64,000 nucleotides of DNA from Anticarsia gemmatalis. Lineage: Eukaryota; Arthropoda; Insecta; Lepidoptera; Erebidae. Position 1 is the stretch's first letter, and every line of letters starts with the position of its first letter. The notes beneath the pieces were generated by a model. It had not been told where the DNA came from and ran no database searches. It was given only the letters and a program-made list of their open reading frames with translations. Position numbers and translations under genes: made by a program. Positions 1-12,384 of this stretch are shown piece by piece. The DNA is taken from the NCBI RefSeq assembly GCF_050436995.1, contig NC_134747.1:10175501-10239500 (forward strand), written 5' to 3'.

Positions 1-2545
1 ACTAAAGATTAAATTGAAATAGGTTAGGTTTGCTCTATTAATTGAAGTTTGGGTATTACAGTTACGCTGACTATTGCTTGTTACCTTTAATAATAATAAT
101 GACTAAGTTTTTAGTCACTTGAAACATTTGTCGGCAGATCCTAATATTATACACGAGTTTAACTTTCCTAAATGGTAAAATTAACATACATAAGTTACTA
201 AATATCTAGAACGTACTAGTTACTGAAACGATAACTGCATTATTTATCAGTTATATATTTTCAGCGTGACCCAATGACATGATAATGCAATTTCAGAAGA
301 TAAGAATGGATATTTTGAAAATTGCGAACTTATTCTGTTTATAATGTAATAGTAAGAGTTAAGACGCCCGGTACTCGGTAATTTCCAGAAAACATCGTAA
401 ATGTCCAGATCTACTCAGATAAAAGATGGTTTCATTTATCCTGATAAGTCGAATTATCGCGTCCCCGGCGGGATGTGACGTCAAGTATGACCCGTGTACC
501 ACGTAGCGCGTAATTCTGACATCCTCGTCACGCGAAACTCATTCATGAGAACGACACTTATCAACGCACATTTACCCAATACCTAGAAACTGACACCACA
601 TCTTTCACTCAAGTAATCTAGCGACGGAATAAACAAGCTCTTTCATATTTGCTCCCCGAGTTATGATGAAGTTTCCCACGAGCCTTCTACAAACAATTTT
701 CAGGGAAGTGCCATTTTGTAATCACACGTCTTATACATGTCAAATTAAATAAATATCTAGGCAATTCAGGCAGAGGTATTTCATCATAAAAATGTAAATT
801 TGTATTGAACTGTTTATTGTCTACACATATTTGAGGTAGATAAAAGACACACGTTTCAACGCGTGTAGATATGCACACGCTGAAATATAAATACTATTAT
901 AATTGAAGAGATAAAATGACACTTATATGATACATTGTTACAGTGAGCGTAATTTGTAGTGACCTGTCCTTAAAGCGTTTCGTGCATTGATAAGTAAATC
1001 CCTGATAAAACCACTTTAGAGTAGAGGCGCGTGGAAAATAAATGCAAAAGTTAAACCTGTTCTGTTTATTTGCAACGAAGCCCGTAGCTTACAAATCTGT
1101 TATTACAGTACTAAATTGGGCACACGAACAATTTACTTAAAAGGCAGAAAATTAAAGCAATGAAACGAATAAAATGAATTTAACCATTCTAAACAGGCGC
1201 ACAATTCAGATAACGATATTCCAGATTCCCTTTGCGAATAGAGCAGACAGTGGAAGAGCTGTACATTTAATGAATGAGCCACATTCATCGCAGCGGTGTA
1301 CAATTCTTTATTTATAAAAGGATGAAGTGTGAACTAGGTGCTGGCTCCATTAATATGAAGGGTGAAATGTCAAGCTGACATAAATCCTGCGTCAGGAAAT
1401 AAATGTCTTGATAAACGAGACCGTTGTCCTGTTGTTTGGGTATTTATCTTTTCTATTCGCTGAAAGCATTTTATTATTGTTTTCATTGCTGAGTATTTAC
1501 GATGCTAAATTATTCCGAACGATGTACTTCAGATATAAAACGCGAGTGATTTTGTTCTCATGGCCTTTTGTTTTACGAGATGACAGGTGTTTTTATGTTT
1601 AATATTAGCATACATTAAAACATGAGTATAATATTTGTAATATAATCCCGCTGTTTGATATCAAATGTTTGATAAACAGTAGGAAATGTTATATGCTGGA
1701 AATAACAACAGTTTACTTTGTGCCGGAACGTCTTATAACGTTTGTTTGCTCCCCGGTGAGTGCAAAAACTTGAATGAATTTAGTATTCACGTGTGCCTTG
1801 AACACAAATAAAATAATATTGAGTACAAACTAACCCTCATATTCAATCCTAATTGTTGTTTTTTTAATTAAAATAGATGCAGGTACCTATTTTATCTCTG
1901 AAAGTCCTTAATTGTCTCTAAATACTTACAAAAAACCCAATAAACGGTGAAATGTTATAATGTTTCATGTGACGGCTTAAATGGTATGTCAAGTTGGCAA
2001 CGTGCCCATTTCCTGCGCTTATGGACTTTAAGTGCTTCCTAGAACGTGGTAGGTATATGAACACATATGCGCAAAACGTTTGTCAAGTATAATTATTGGT
2101 TCAACTTAACATATTAAATGACGTTCGGTTGGCAGTTCATGGGTTTTATCGACTACTTGTATTAAGAAATTCCAGATGGATTTTCAATTAACCGATTAAA
2201 CAAATAACATATTAAAGGGTTTTTTTACTTGGTCACTGATACAAAAAGTGATACAGAAAAGACCTATCTACCAATCGGTGTATTATGGAGAGATACAAAA
2301 ATATTTCTGAAGACTTGCATTTTGCATTCCTTTTATAACGTGCTCATAATTAAGGCCATTCAATGAATTCGTGGTTGTGGACTGACTTGATCCTTTACAA
2401 AATTAAATAGGTGAATAGCAAAATAATTTACATAATATTATTCTTGCTGTATGTTTCAGTAAAACGAACATAAAGTCGTAACTTATGTTTCAAGTGCGTG
2501 TACAGTGGATATACAATATAGTAGGACATAAATATCGGTACTCAC
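1..2545 (-). other. Probable intron of MCT-like gene
   Basis: This AT-rich stretch lies just 3' (minus strand) of the splice donor that ends the MCT-like first coding exon, so it is inferred to be that gene's first coding intron. I looked for the next transporter exon, which should encode a second helix with a glycine- and aromatic-rich stretch, and did not find it on the minus strand. A GC-richer patch around 460-540 has no open frame that I could recognise. I see no RNA gene or convincing repeat here. Confidence 0.5.
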
Positions 2546-2696
2546 TGACGATGTGGATCATGAAGGAGGCGAACACGACCATCCACCCCCAGCCTCCGTC
2601 GGGCGGCGGCGCGGGACTCTCGGAGCCCTCGCGGGGACTCTCCGGCGCCGGGGCACCGTTCCCGTTCTTCTCATTCTTCTCTGCGTCGTGAGACAT
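2546..2696 (-). CDS. Monocarboxylate transporter-like, first coding exon (partial)
   Basis: This exon encodes the N-terminus of a plasma-membrane transporter of the monocarboxylate (SLC16/MCT) family, 12-helix major-facilitator proteins that move lactate, pyruvate or related acids, usually with protons. The minus-strand ATG is at 2694-2696. About 30 hydrophilic residues, rich in Glu, Pro, Asn and Gly (cytoplasmic tail), are followed by PPDGGWGWMVVFASFMIHIV. That stretch contains the family signature (acidic residue, Gly-Gly, aromatic-Gly-Trp) at the start of helix 1. The exon ends after 50 codons plus one base at the donor GTGAGT (2540-2545). A break just after helix-1 residues IHIV is plausible for the family. 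The exon is far more GC-rich than its surroundings. The rest of the gene lies beyond position 1. Family assignment is strong; substrate and orthologue cannot be told from one exon. Confidence 0.85.
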
Positions 2697-3091
2697 TCTT
2701 CAGTACCAATCTTAAATAATTCTCTTTGGCACGGTATCTTTCTGTCACTAAGGCAGTTTACTTGATATGAATTCTTAAGATTTCTTAAATATCACCTCTT
2801 TAAAACCTGCTTTTATATTAAAATATGTTGTACGTTATTTTGTTATATATTGTCGCTAGGATATGTCTTCGATTTATTCACGTGCTTCTATTTATATTAT
2901 GTACAGGTACTACTCGGTATATAATATATTTCTTATAGTATAAAGTTTAGTATTGAAAGAGCACAGGAAGCAAATATTGCGGAAGATATAGAAAGTTATT
3001 GCTTTGAGTCTCTATCTGTAGTCATAGACCATTTTCCTCCACTCTATCTGCAGTGTAGGTCTTTAAATTTGAATACCCTCCAGTTCTTCAT
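2697..3091 (-). other. Probable 5' UTR exon part of the MCT-like gene
   Basis: On the minus strand a good acceptor (TTTGTTGTTTCAG) ends at 3092, so a transcript exon may begin at 3091 and run through the MCT start codon. The stretch is AT-rich and non-coding. Its first bases read ATGAAGAACTGG, opening a 15-codon upstream reading frame that closes with TAG well before the transporter ATG. Whether this acceptor is used, and where the upstream leader exon and promoter lie, cannot be decided from sequence alone. Confidence 0.35.
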
Positions 3092-5026
3092 CTGAAACAA
3101 CAAATAAAGTGGTTTAATGAACAGATCAAATAAAAGAATACTGAGGTGACATTTCCTCAATCGTGCAAATTGAAGTCGTAATTTCCAATTTTATTCATTA
3201 GCCAATTACTTATGTTTATTTACACAATAAAGCGACTCAAATGGAGTTTTATTCTGAGGTCACAGTCGTTAGACTTATAGGTTTATGTGTGTGGTAATAA
3301 CGTTGGCTTAACGTATTCCCTGAGGAATCGTTGTGGAACGATGCATCGCGTCGTAGTCCAACCGCACACTTCGATTGACCCGTGCTTTCCTGTGTGCCAG
3401 ACATTCAGCTATAAGCGCTCGTGTTATGAAACTGAAGGATTATATCTCTAGAAAAAAAATTTGAAAAGATTTCCTTTCTCATTTTATGTACACATAATAT
3501 CAAAATGAAACTTCCAAGTAAAATGTCTTTTTAATACCAGTATTATGTCTATAAAATGTTCCAAAGCTCGTAATAGTCTCCGATTTAGGTAACGCCGTAT
3601 AAGCTTAACCGATAATTTTATGATGGTGGCTATTAGGTAGTATTCTTCAAAAAGTTATATATTGAGAAGTACTTAGTTAATACCACCCTTCGGATTGAGT
3701 TTAGAGTAAGAACTTCCAGAATAAATTAGCATCTTGTAGGGTATGAAATAAATGAAATACAAGAAATAAACCCAACGATAATGTTTTCAGTGCTAAAATT
3801 CCCTATTTTATTTATTTATGAATATATTTTAAAACACAAGAAACCGAACCGTCAGTTATTTTTAAAACGAGCGATAAACCTATTTGAAGATAGTAACAAA
3901 TATAATCTCTAGTGCTTTTCAGATTGTGACAGTTCGTACATTGTTATCTATGAAATATTTCTGAAAATCTAAACGAGTGAACAATGTTTGTTAGATTACT
4001 ATCTACCTAACACCGGGCATACCGCCGATAACAAGAAGATATGTCAAATTCCTTTACAACAATTGAGCGATGAACGAAAGAAATCAGTTATCAAGATCTA
4101 AGATTAACTATCTTAGACTTACTGAAGATGGATTAATAAGTAATGCTATACGAGAGATTCTCTAAGAAAAATACGTTCAGAGAATAATTCAGGATTAGTG
4201 CACACGATTCTAGTATTAAAGCCATAACTCTTTACCGCTATCTCAAGATATTTAATTAAGGATAAATACAGTATAAAGTAGTATCTCGTATTATGTGCAT
4301 CGTGTATATACCCAGGGGTTACTAGAGTTCGTGCCAAGTTAAAATAATGAAATTCTATTAAGTTTACAAATTACACAATACAGACAAACAGGTATGAAAT
4401 TTTCCGTGTTCAAAGCAAGTTGGAATTGTTTTAGAAGTCGGCAACTCAATAAAAAGTAGAATATTAGGGGTTAGAAGAACGAGGTCGCAAATTGTGGTAA
4501 TGTTATGAATAAAGTTTTATGTTTACCCAACAAATTGTTAGTCGTTTTGTACGAAAATAGTTTGTAATATTAGTTAAATTTAGCACAAATAACGAGAATT
4601 TTGAACAATCTTCAATTTCTTTATTTTATTGTTAACTTCGTCGTGTTTGATAACAAGAATAATTTTGATACTCTGATTTTTCTTGTGACTTGACATGCTT
4701 GTCACGTCACAAGTAAAACAAATTAAAATATGTGAGTTATTTACACAATGTAAGCATAGCCTGGGAAAATGCACGGTGCAATGTTGATCCACGATAACGC
4801 GCTGAAAACATTACCTACTCTATATGATAAGATAATGATACAAGAAAGTACGCAGCATGGCTTTATTTACACACTCTTATACCTGCCTACAGATTGTTTC
4901 TGACTAATGAAATGATAACGGCATTCATATGAATATGAATCAATTTAGCTTTAAACGTTTGTAATTGCTACATAGCAAACTATGAGTTGATTATATTATT
5001 AACAGACTATCTAATCTATCTATTCG

Positions 5027-5195
5027 TCCGCGACTTTGCCCGTGAGGATTTTCGGCCCCTTCTGCATCTCTACACTTCCTAAGGAATCTTCATACCAAAT
5101 TGCAACTTTCTACGCTCAGTTTCAGCTGTGCATTATCCATCAGTTAGTCAGTCAGTCACTCAGTAACGGAAGAGTTTTATATGTATGTATTGATA
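5027..5195 (+). repeat. Decayed RTE-like retroelement 3' fragment
   Basis: The stretch begins with TTCGTCCGCGACTTTGCCCG, close to the degenerate start of the 3' region of RTE-type non-LTR elements that is widespread in lepidopteran genomes. It ends in short CAGT repeats. The middle is heavily diverged. A related but better preserved fragment lies at 11878-12076. Assignment rests on remembered family resemblance. Confidence 0.4.
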
Positions 5196-5902
5196 TTAGC
5201 TTTCTATACGTGTATTCTATATTGTACGAATAAGCTGTACTCTCCTTATTGTGTTACATTATTTCAACAATTACATATTATTATACACATATACAGATAT
5301 AATTTTACTAATTCTTGTATGAAAATGTGGTACATTTCGTTAGTACGACACACATCTAATCATATTATGAACATCATCGATAAAATCTGTGTGTTTGGTG
5401 TCTCCTATCTCCACTCAGTTTTCCTATTAGCAAGGGCGCCGCGGGGCCGAGAGTTACTGTGGCCGTTACCATGGTTACGAGCTATTAAGTCGACTTTTCA
5501 TACAGCTGGATTTAGGAAAAATATTCATTTTAAGATTTTGCGCTTTTATTTTGATACGCTCAAATAAGAGATTGACGGCAGGTAACTGTTGTTACTACAG
5601 TAATCGCGTCTAAAGAAAATCTCCACTTGTTGGCTATCTTATGTTTTACTAGCCGTTAGGGGAACGTCTTTTACGTTTTGCACCAAATCTGTATTCAATT
5701 ATGAATATTAAACGCCAGGTTTCAAACGTAGTGTCTGCTAACATGTGACAAACTCAATATGGCACACGTTCAAAAGCAAGTGCGAATTCCGTTGAGACTT
5801 TTAGCTTCCTATTTCCAATCGGTTCCGTTTTCGATTCCGTATTTAATAAACTAGGAGCGCTAACATATTATGTACATTTCGTAACGACTGTAAAAAAAAA
5901 CA

Positions 5903-6020
5903 GCCCTCGGTTTCTGAGGTACATTTAGCGGTAGTTTGTCTATTCAATAGTGTCAAAATTCATATAAATAAACGCTATTGAATACATAAACTACGGTTAA
6001 ATGTACTCAGAAACCGGGGG
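5903..6020. mobile_element. Foldback/MITE-like element, ~118 bp
   Basis: Two arms of about 50 nt face each other: the left starts GCCCTCGGTTTCTGAGGTAC and the reverse complement of the right starts CCCCCGGTTTCTGAGTACAT. Both continue through an imperfectly matched stretch ending in a shared TATTCAATAG core. The spacer is very short, so the element is almost a pure hairpin. There is no coding capacity. The layout fits a non-autonomous DNA transposon. The arms carry several mismatches, which suggests an old insertion. Confidence 0.65.
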
Positions 6021-8590
6021 TTAATCATTAAATAGATCCAAGTAAAAAAAAATAGCTAGTGGCGTAATAGAATAATGTTAGAAGCTATCAACCAATATTT
6101 TATTATAAAAATACATAATGCATTTAAGTACTAGTCAGTGCTGAACATAATAATTCCCATATTTTATTATATACCTACGTGCATCGTAATCTGTAAATAA
6201 ACTGATTAATTAAATAATAAATGTTAAAAGGAATTGTTTTCCTCTTTATATAACTAAGGGCAAAATTTTCCGATCTCAGGTAGAGATTATGTATGGATGA
6301 GTAATAGCCGAGTTAATTACTACAACACAATGTTGTAGCATGACTTATCTGTTCTCTAGAGATCAAGTTTAATCTAATACTAAGGTATATTAGAACAAGA
6401 TATAATTACAAAGAATAAAATATGCAGTATTCACTATATCTACTGCAAGTGTGTTTTGTTTATTGATTTATTTCACCACCTAAACGAAACCTGTGCAAAC
6501 ACGTGCAACAAAGACACGTTTTTTAAGCAATAGTGACGTATTTCGTGCACGTTTTAAAAAGCGTCAGCAGTATCGCAACTCAATATTTATTGAAAGCTTG
6601 GTTATTCTCTAGTCTGAACTAGCAATTAAGTGTCTCGGGTTCAATTTCCAAGCCGGGCAGAGTTTATGAGCTTTTTTAATTTATATTTGAATATTTTTAA
6701 TACTAGCCCGAAGTTTGGTAACGTGCTCACTTTATGCCATTAAGCTCGCCTTCGCTCACATAAAACTAACATAACTCAGAATATTTTATATACTTTTGCC
6801 AACACTTGCGGGTATAACAGCCGTGATACTATGTATGTGTTTTGGCTAAAGTATAAAGTTGGAACAACACACGTTGTTCCCAACATCTCTCTGTTATCGG
6901 AACGTGATAAAAGGTCGTGTAGTCTGACGTTATTGGTCATTTAGCCGGTGACGTCTCTGTGGCCACAGTTTTGATTACACAGCAAAATATAAATAACTTC
7001 AGCGATATCCGATAAAATGTTTCCGTTGTTTTAAATAGATTAACCTTATTTTTCGTTTGGCTATGTTTTTAACGTGTCGGAAATTTTTTAACCTAATAAT
7101 ATCTTTACAACTCAATATCGGACATTAAGGTCCGGTTTCACTTCTAAATATTTGTCTTAGAATCTTGGCGGTAGTTGGAGTACATTTGCTGTCACTTTAT
7201 CTAGCAGATAAGTTATCGAACATTTATTTCTAAGCTGTAAAACTTACCCTAGGTATCGGTACGATTTCAAAATTATTATATGTAGTGCAATCGTAAATAC
7301 TATTATTTATTATGTACGTACATCAAAGAACTCTTCAAAGAAACGGATAAATGAACATAGACGTATTATTTTGGCAGAAAATGTCTTTTACTACGAGAAT
7401 TTGATAAGCTACAGTTATATATTTCGTTGTCCCTGAGATCAGAAAGCTGTTAAAGGTCCTTTTACGAATTCGTACCTCAATTTCGCTCGCTCCATGAATG
7501 ATAATGAGACAAACACAAGAAATCCATCTTTTTATTTGGATCGCTTTCCTTATCTCGACGACAATGGATAATTATTATTATGTACTCCCACGAATAAATT
7601 TTTTCTATTAATTTCCTTTGTTTTTCGAACGGAAGAACCGGCATCCAAAACTTCTCTTTCTGTATTATTTTATACGTAATAATAATATGGAAAGTAATAT
7701 ATAAAAAAATATTTCGTATTTATATTGTTAGTATTTCAAGTACAGTAATATAAAACTCGTAAAATTGAAACATAAATACTCGATAAAAGGTAAATGTTAT
7801 TCCACAATGTTAGATTCATCTGATAAGAATTAGAAGTGCTAGTGATTAGTCCAAGGCATTTTTGCAAGGGCAACTGCGTTGAAAACGTTTAACTCAATTA
7901 TATCGAGTATTTCAAATTATTTACTAGTTTAGCCTAATTTTAAAACGAGTTGTAATTTTCCTGCTAATCGATATTTAAGACTGTTTAATTTAAACGTTTA
8001 GTGTTTAATCATTACAAGTTGCAAATTGTGTGATATTTATCATAACAATTAGGTAATTATTATTGAAACAACAAAGATTAGTTTATTACGATGATAAACA
8101 CAACACACATGAAGATTGATAACACAATTACTTGTATTCATGCGTTTGGACATAGGAACTTGAAATATGTTTCATTTATCTGGACTGCTATACTTCGCCG
8201 GTAAAAGACTGTAACTTGTGAGGATTTGTCCGAAAATTCTGCTAAGAAAAATAAATCAGCGATAATGGAGCTTTCTAAGTAAATATTCATACTGATTTAT
8301 TTATCTGTACTTTATTTATTTTATTTTATTTGTACTTTTATTTTTTCTATGATCAGACTTTCATCTTTTTCTAAGTTAATATCTTATTATACAAAGCACG
8401 AATAAGAATAACAAAGTTCACATTTATCATCCCCGTTTGAATAATATCCCTGAACAAATTAACTCTTGGTTCTATTCTAATATCTCTTACAATGGATCCA
8501 CGATGGCTTTCGTTTCAAGTTTTGTCGAGCTATCACGATTGTACGGAATAAAAATGATCAGCTCCACACAATAAGAACAACTATATTATA

Positions 8591-9031
8591 AAACTAGCTG
8601 ACCCGCGCAACTTCGCTTGCGTCACATAATGGATCATATTTTTCCCCGTTTTTGTAACTTTTTTTGCCGGTACTCTGCTCCTGTTGGTCGTAGCGTGATG
8701 TTATATTTTTTTTTTTATTTTATTTTAAAAAGACAACTCCCGCACTAAGAATTGCTCTTGTATCGCGGGGACTTTTACAAACATGCAAACAACGGACACA
8801 AAGCACAACCAGACCCGAAACAATTATGTGGGAATCGAACCCACGACCTCCCGACGCAGTGGTATTGGCGTGGTGACCTAAACCACTGCGCCACAGAGGC
8901 AGTCGGATATAGCCTTTAGCCTTCCTCAATAAATAGACTACCCAAAAGTAAGACTTTTTCAATTTGTACCAGTAGTTCCTGAGATAAGGGCGTTCAAACA
9001 AACAAACTCTTCAGCTTTATAATATAGAATT
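8591..9031 (-). repeat. Dispersed lepidopteran repeat, interrupted by a SINE
   Basis: The left end, CTAGCTGACCCGCGCAACTT, and the right end, which includes AAACTCTTCAGCTTTATAAT, match the two ends of the intact copy at 41093-41344 in reverse orientation. The body is split at about 8706 by a tRNA-derived insertion that ends near 8905. Joining the flanks reproduces the uninterrupted copy's order of motifs, so this is a nested insertion. I recognise this as a very common lepidopteran interspersed repeat but do not name its class. Confidence 0.75.
8706..8905 (-). mobile_element. tRNA-derived SINE inserted in older repeat
   Basis: Read on the minus strand, the element opens with a tRNA-like head: CTGTGGCGCAGTGGTTTAGG resembles an RNA polymerase III A box region, and GGTTCGATTCC is an exact B box match. 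A tRNA-unrelated body and an A-rich tail (runs of AAAAT and then A) follow. Tail next to target, tRNA head and about 200 bp length fit a SINE. It lies inside a second repeat, giving a relative age: the host repeat inserted first. A short duplicated ATAT at the ends could be the target-site duplication. Confidence 0.75.
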
Positions 9032-9284
9032 TATTATATTTTTTATTACTTTATTATATGTAGTATAGAAATACTCAATGATTATTACTTATATGTAGGA
9101 ATACGTAGGTATTTATAGTAATACTAACACTTGACATTCCTTAGGTAGTTCAGATTAGTTCAAGTACCAATTACCGAACCTTAATAACATTACCATCCAA
9201 TTTAGAGTCATTACAGGTACTGTGAGCATACATTATACCTTAGAATGTTTGGTGAAGGTTATTAGGGCCGTGGTCGCAGGCTGA

Positions 9285-9496
9285 CTGGCTGAGTTGCGTT
9301 CACCGGTCGGTAAACGATCACTGGGTTAAGCAACCTTTGGCGCGGTCAACCTATAGATGGGTGACCGCATAGTGGTATTTGAACTAAGCGACTCTGTGCT
9401 TCGGAGTGCACGTAAATATTTAGTTGGTCCATGTGTCAAAAGCCTTTCGGGCGGCTTGAACAACTTTGACACCAGGTTGACAACCAACCATACGAG
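9285..9496 (-). repeat. Dispersed repeat, copy 1 (inverted relative to 14946-15186)
   Basis: This copy shares, in reverse orientation, ordered blocks with 14946-15186: the block containing CCGACCGGTGAACGCAAC, the block with ATGCGGTCACCCATCTATAG, and the end containing CAACCTGGTGTCAAAGTTGT. Internal parts have diverged or are deleted. The open frames through it are by-products of the repeat. I do not know the transposon class. Confidence 0.7.
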
Positions 9497-9918
9497 TTAC
9501 GACAGAATAGATTAGATCTGGCTTTATCATGATTCCGAATCCGTACATATGAAGACCTGTTACGACCACGACTAGTGTAATCTGCGCCGAAAAGTTAAGC
9601 ACTCCAAGATAAAATGCATGATCGTGATAAATATGTAGACTATTTATAACATGCAATGCAAACGTCTCCCTGAGATATGATAACAATTAAAAATTAAAAG
9701 AATAAATTGTCACTATGACGGAGCAAAAAATTATAACGATGATACTTAAATATTTTGAAGGTAACTATCATTTTTATCTCTTGCGGATGTAAGTGTCTTT
9801 TAAATCAAAATCATCAATCAATATCACTGTTATCGAACAAACATCTTAGATAGTAGAACTTTATCTTTAAAAGATCTGTCAGGATACAAGTGTTTATGCA
9901 GTTGAGGTAATTTTTATT

Positions 9919-10148
9919 AGGGTTCCGTACCCAAAGGGTAAAACGGAACCCTAAGCCTCTGCTGTCTGTCTCTCGGCTGTGTCTCATGAACCGTGATAAC
10001 TAGAAAGCTGAAATTTTCACAAATGATGTATATCCGTTGCCGCTATAACAACAAAAACTAACAAAATATATATTAGGGGATCCCCTTACAATAAAAGTGT
10101 ATTTTTGGTATGGAACCCTTCGTGCGCGAGTCCAACTGGCACTTGGAC
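9919..10148 (+). repeat. Dispersed lepidopteran repeat, copy A
   Basis: The copy begins AGGGTTCCGTACCCAAAGGG and ends near CCTTCGTGCGCGAGTCCAAC. I recognise this head and tail as a very widespread lepidopteran interspersed repeat. A second, more diverged copy in the same orientation begins about 230 bp further on at 10381. It has no coding potential. Confidence 0.75.
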
Positions 10149-10380
10149 AGTTTTGTGTATTAAACATCTGCCCGTAACATTCGTAAAATGATAACATTGT
10201 CAATTAAAATATAAATGACGATTGTCTGTAATCCTATTAACACTATCTCATATCCTGCAATGGGCGTTGTCCAAAGTGAATCATAATTACGAGTAAACAT
10301 TGATATAGTGATAAATAACTGAAAATTGTACACGGTTTTATATTGTTGCTATGTGTTATGATCGGTGATTACGTTTTTAC

Positions 10381-10578
10381 GGTTCCGTACTCGCAGGGTA
10401 AAAACGAAATCCTATTACTAAGTCTCCCCTGTTTGTCTGTCCGTCTGTCACCAGCCTGTACCTCTAAACCGTAATAGCTAGGAAGCAGATTTTTTTTACA
10501 AATTACGCATTTCTAATACAACATATCAAAATTGGTATAGAACAATTCGTGCGCGAGTCGGACTCGCTCTTGGCCGGT
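10381..10578 (+). repeat. Dispersed lepidopteran repeat, copy B
   Basis: This copy belongs to the same family and orientation as the one at 9919-10148. It starts GGTTCCGTACTCGCAGGGTA and ends with GTGCGCGAGTCGGACTCGCT. The GTCTGT-rich internal stretch (around 10430-10448) is typical of the family. Two direct copies this close could come from independent insertion or from a local duplication; the different mutations favour independent insertion. Confidence 0.75.
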
Positions 10579-11548
10579 ATTTTTATTTATTAATACATCT
10601 ATCTTTTTTCTTGATATTGAAATTCAAAATATCGAAGTGCAAAAAGCATTTTGTCTACATCGTTTTCCCGGCTAATCCGCTAGTTAAGACCTCATTTCAC
10701 TTTCAAGTTTCAATCGTCTGGTAATTAAGTAAAGCCTTCCTCACAACTCACGCTGTACTCTTAATGTGCTTAGTGCCTACGGTTAATTGATGCCCGGATA
10801 AATAATTGCTATCTGAATTATATATCAGTTCAGATTAAATACGATTGGAGCGTATCTTCATAGGGAATTCAACTTTAATAGAATAATAGATTGTAGCGAC
10901 TGTGTTCAAGCGTTCTGTGTAATCAGGACTATTGTGATGTTTCACGAAATAAGTAGGCGTATTTATCCGTTTTGTACAGAATTTTTTTACAAATCATATT
11001 TAAAATCTGATAGACGTTCCTGTTTATTTAAATCGTTTAAATATTAAAGATTTTTAAGCAAATAACTTAACTGATCAATAAACTTTTTCTAAACAAGGAT
11101 TCATGAAAGTTATACGTAAAATATTAGACTACCTTCGTGTCTTGTTGTAGACACTAGACAAGCTTATATATTCGCAATAAAATACATAATAGAATTAAAC
11201 TTGAACATGAACAGTTCCCCAAAGACTAACATAACTCTTAGGTAATGTCTCCCCCGGCCCATAAATACGTCACTTAAGCCAATAGGTATGTACAATCAAT
11301 ATTTGGGACCTTGACCACAAAACACATTTACATAAGCACTACTCACAACTCCCGCGGCTCCCTCACACTGAGCTATTACGTCTCTCTTACAATCATGAGA
11401 TGGAAATTTGTACCGTAAGTGAACAACAAACAACCGTTTATATTTTTACTATACCTACTGATATTTTAACTACAGATTTTTTATGACTTTACTCTTTAAT
11501 AGGTACAAGTTATATTAAATGGAAAACCTAACCAATCTCTCGTTCGGG

Positions 11549-11590
11549 AAACCCTTGCCCAGTAGTGGGACAGTTAAGGGTTAAAATATT
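11549..11590 (+). repeat. Non-LTR retrotransposon 3' end fragment
   Basis: The string CCCTTGCCCAGTAGTGGGAC matches the conserved 3'-terminal segment of a lepidopteran LINE family that I recall from many moth genomes. Only a few dozen bases are recognisable, as expected for a severely 5'-truncated copy. The superfamily (CR1/Jockey-like) is a guess. Confidence 0.5.
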
Positions 11591-11877
11591 TAAATAGGTA
11601 TGTAATTAACCACACATTTTTTACTCAATCGTTTTTGCGTTTTCAGTATCAAATAGTAAGAGTAGAAAGGTTTTAAGTTTTTGATGGTGTGCCAAGTATG
11701 CCAACCCGCGCTTGGCGAATGTTATGGACGGGGTGAAATATTATTGCAATTTATAATAGACCTATCAAATTTTAAGTGACAGGTAAAATTATTTTCAATG
11801 CTAATTATCCTTAACTGTACTTACGAGAAGAGATGATATTTATGGTGAGTTATCGTGGCGTAAATACAGAAACAAGA

Positions 11878-12076
11878 GGCGGCTCGCGACTTCGTCCGCG
11901 TGGAAACCTTTAACGTAAATCTCGATCCCTCGGGACTCCGAAATAAAAAGTAGCCTATGTGTATGGTCTTCGGCTTACATACCACATCGTTATCGGTTCA
12001 GTAATATTTGCGTGAAAGAGTAACAAACATCCATACATACCCACAAACTTTTGCATTTATAATAGTAGTAGGATTA
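11878..12076 (+). repeat. RTE-like retroelement 3' fragment
   Basis: The fragment begins GGCTCGCGACTTCGTCCGCG and includes AAAAAGTAGCCTATGTGTAT and GCGTGAAAGAGTAACAAACA. It ends in short ACAT repeats and CATTTATAATAGTAGTAGGA. This order is characteristic of an RTE-type 3' region common in Lepidoptera. It is a 5'-truncated, non-coding copy. Confidence 0.65.
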
Positions 12077-12384
12077 TGCGGGTAACTTCCGATCCGTGAA
12101 GTGAACGATAGGAGAAATAACTTCAAACTGCGGTCTACAAATCAGCTTATATAAGCTTTCTTCGGAACGCTCGTTAGTATAAACTATTTGTTATCAATAC
12201 TTAGTGATAATGAGCAACTAAGCGATTTACAAACACAGTTGACTGTCAATTAAAGTAAATGTTTTTGGACTTAATTTTGTCCTAATGATATTTACCTTGC
12301 TAAGCTGTTTGCTGCGCTTCATTTAAGGTTTCTTATTTAAATAAAAGTGGAACGGTGCATGCGTACTTACATAGAGGTACATAA

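Larger units (their letters stand above)
3092..8590. other. Non-coding AT-rich stretch
   Basis: I found no exon with a recognisable product here. The longest open stretch (5181-5567, plus) has low-complexity AT-driven composition and no similarity I recognise, so I treat it as chance. The region holds a foldback element (5903-6020), a decayed retroelement-like fragment near 5027-5190 and a weak tRNA-B-box-like string near 6636-6660. It may be leader intron of the MCT-like gene or intergenic. Confidence 0.4.

Noticed and set aside
2485..2765. Two plus-strand frames overlapping the MCT-like exon
   Set aside because: They are complements of a GC-rich exon whose minus-strand reading carries the MCT signature.
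5181..5567. 128-codon open frame on the plus strand
   Set aside because: It has a low-complexity Tyr/Ile/Cys-rich translation driven by AT content, no recognised domain and no exon-like boundaries.
8811..8905. A tRNA gene on the minus strand
   Set aside because: The box motifs are present but no complete cloverleaf is visible, and an A-rich tail with a tRNA-unrelated body shows a SINE.
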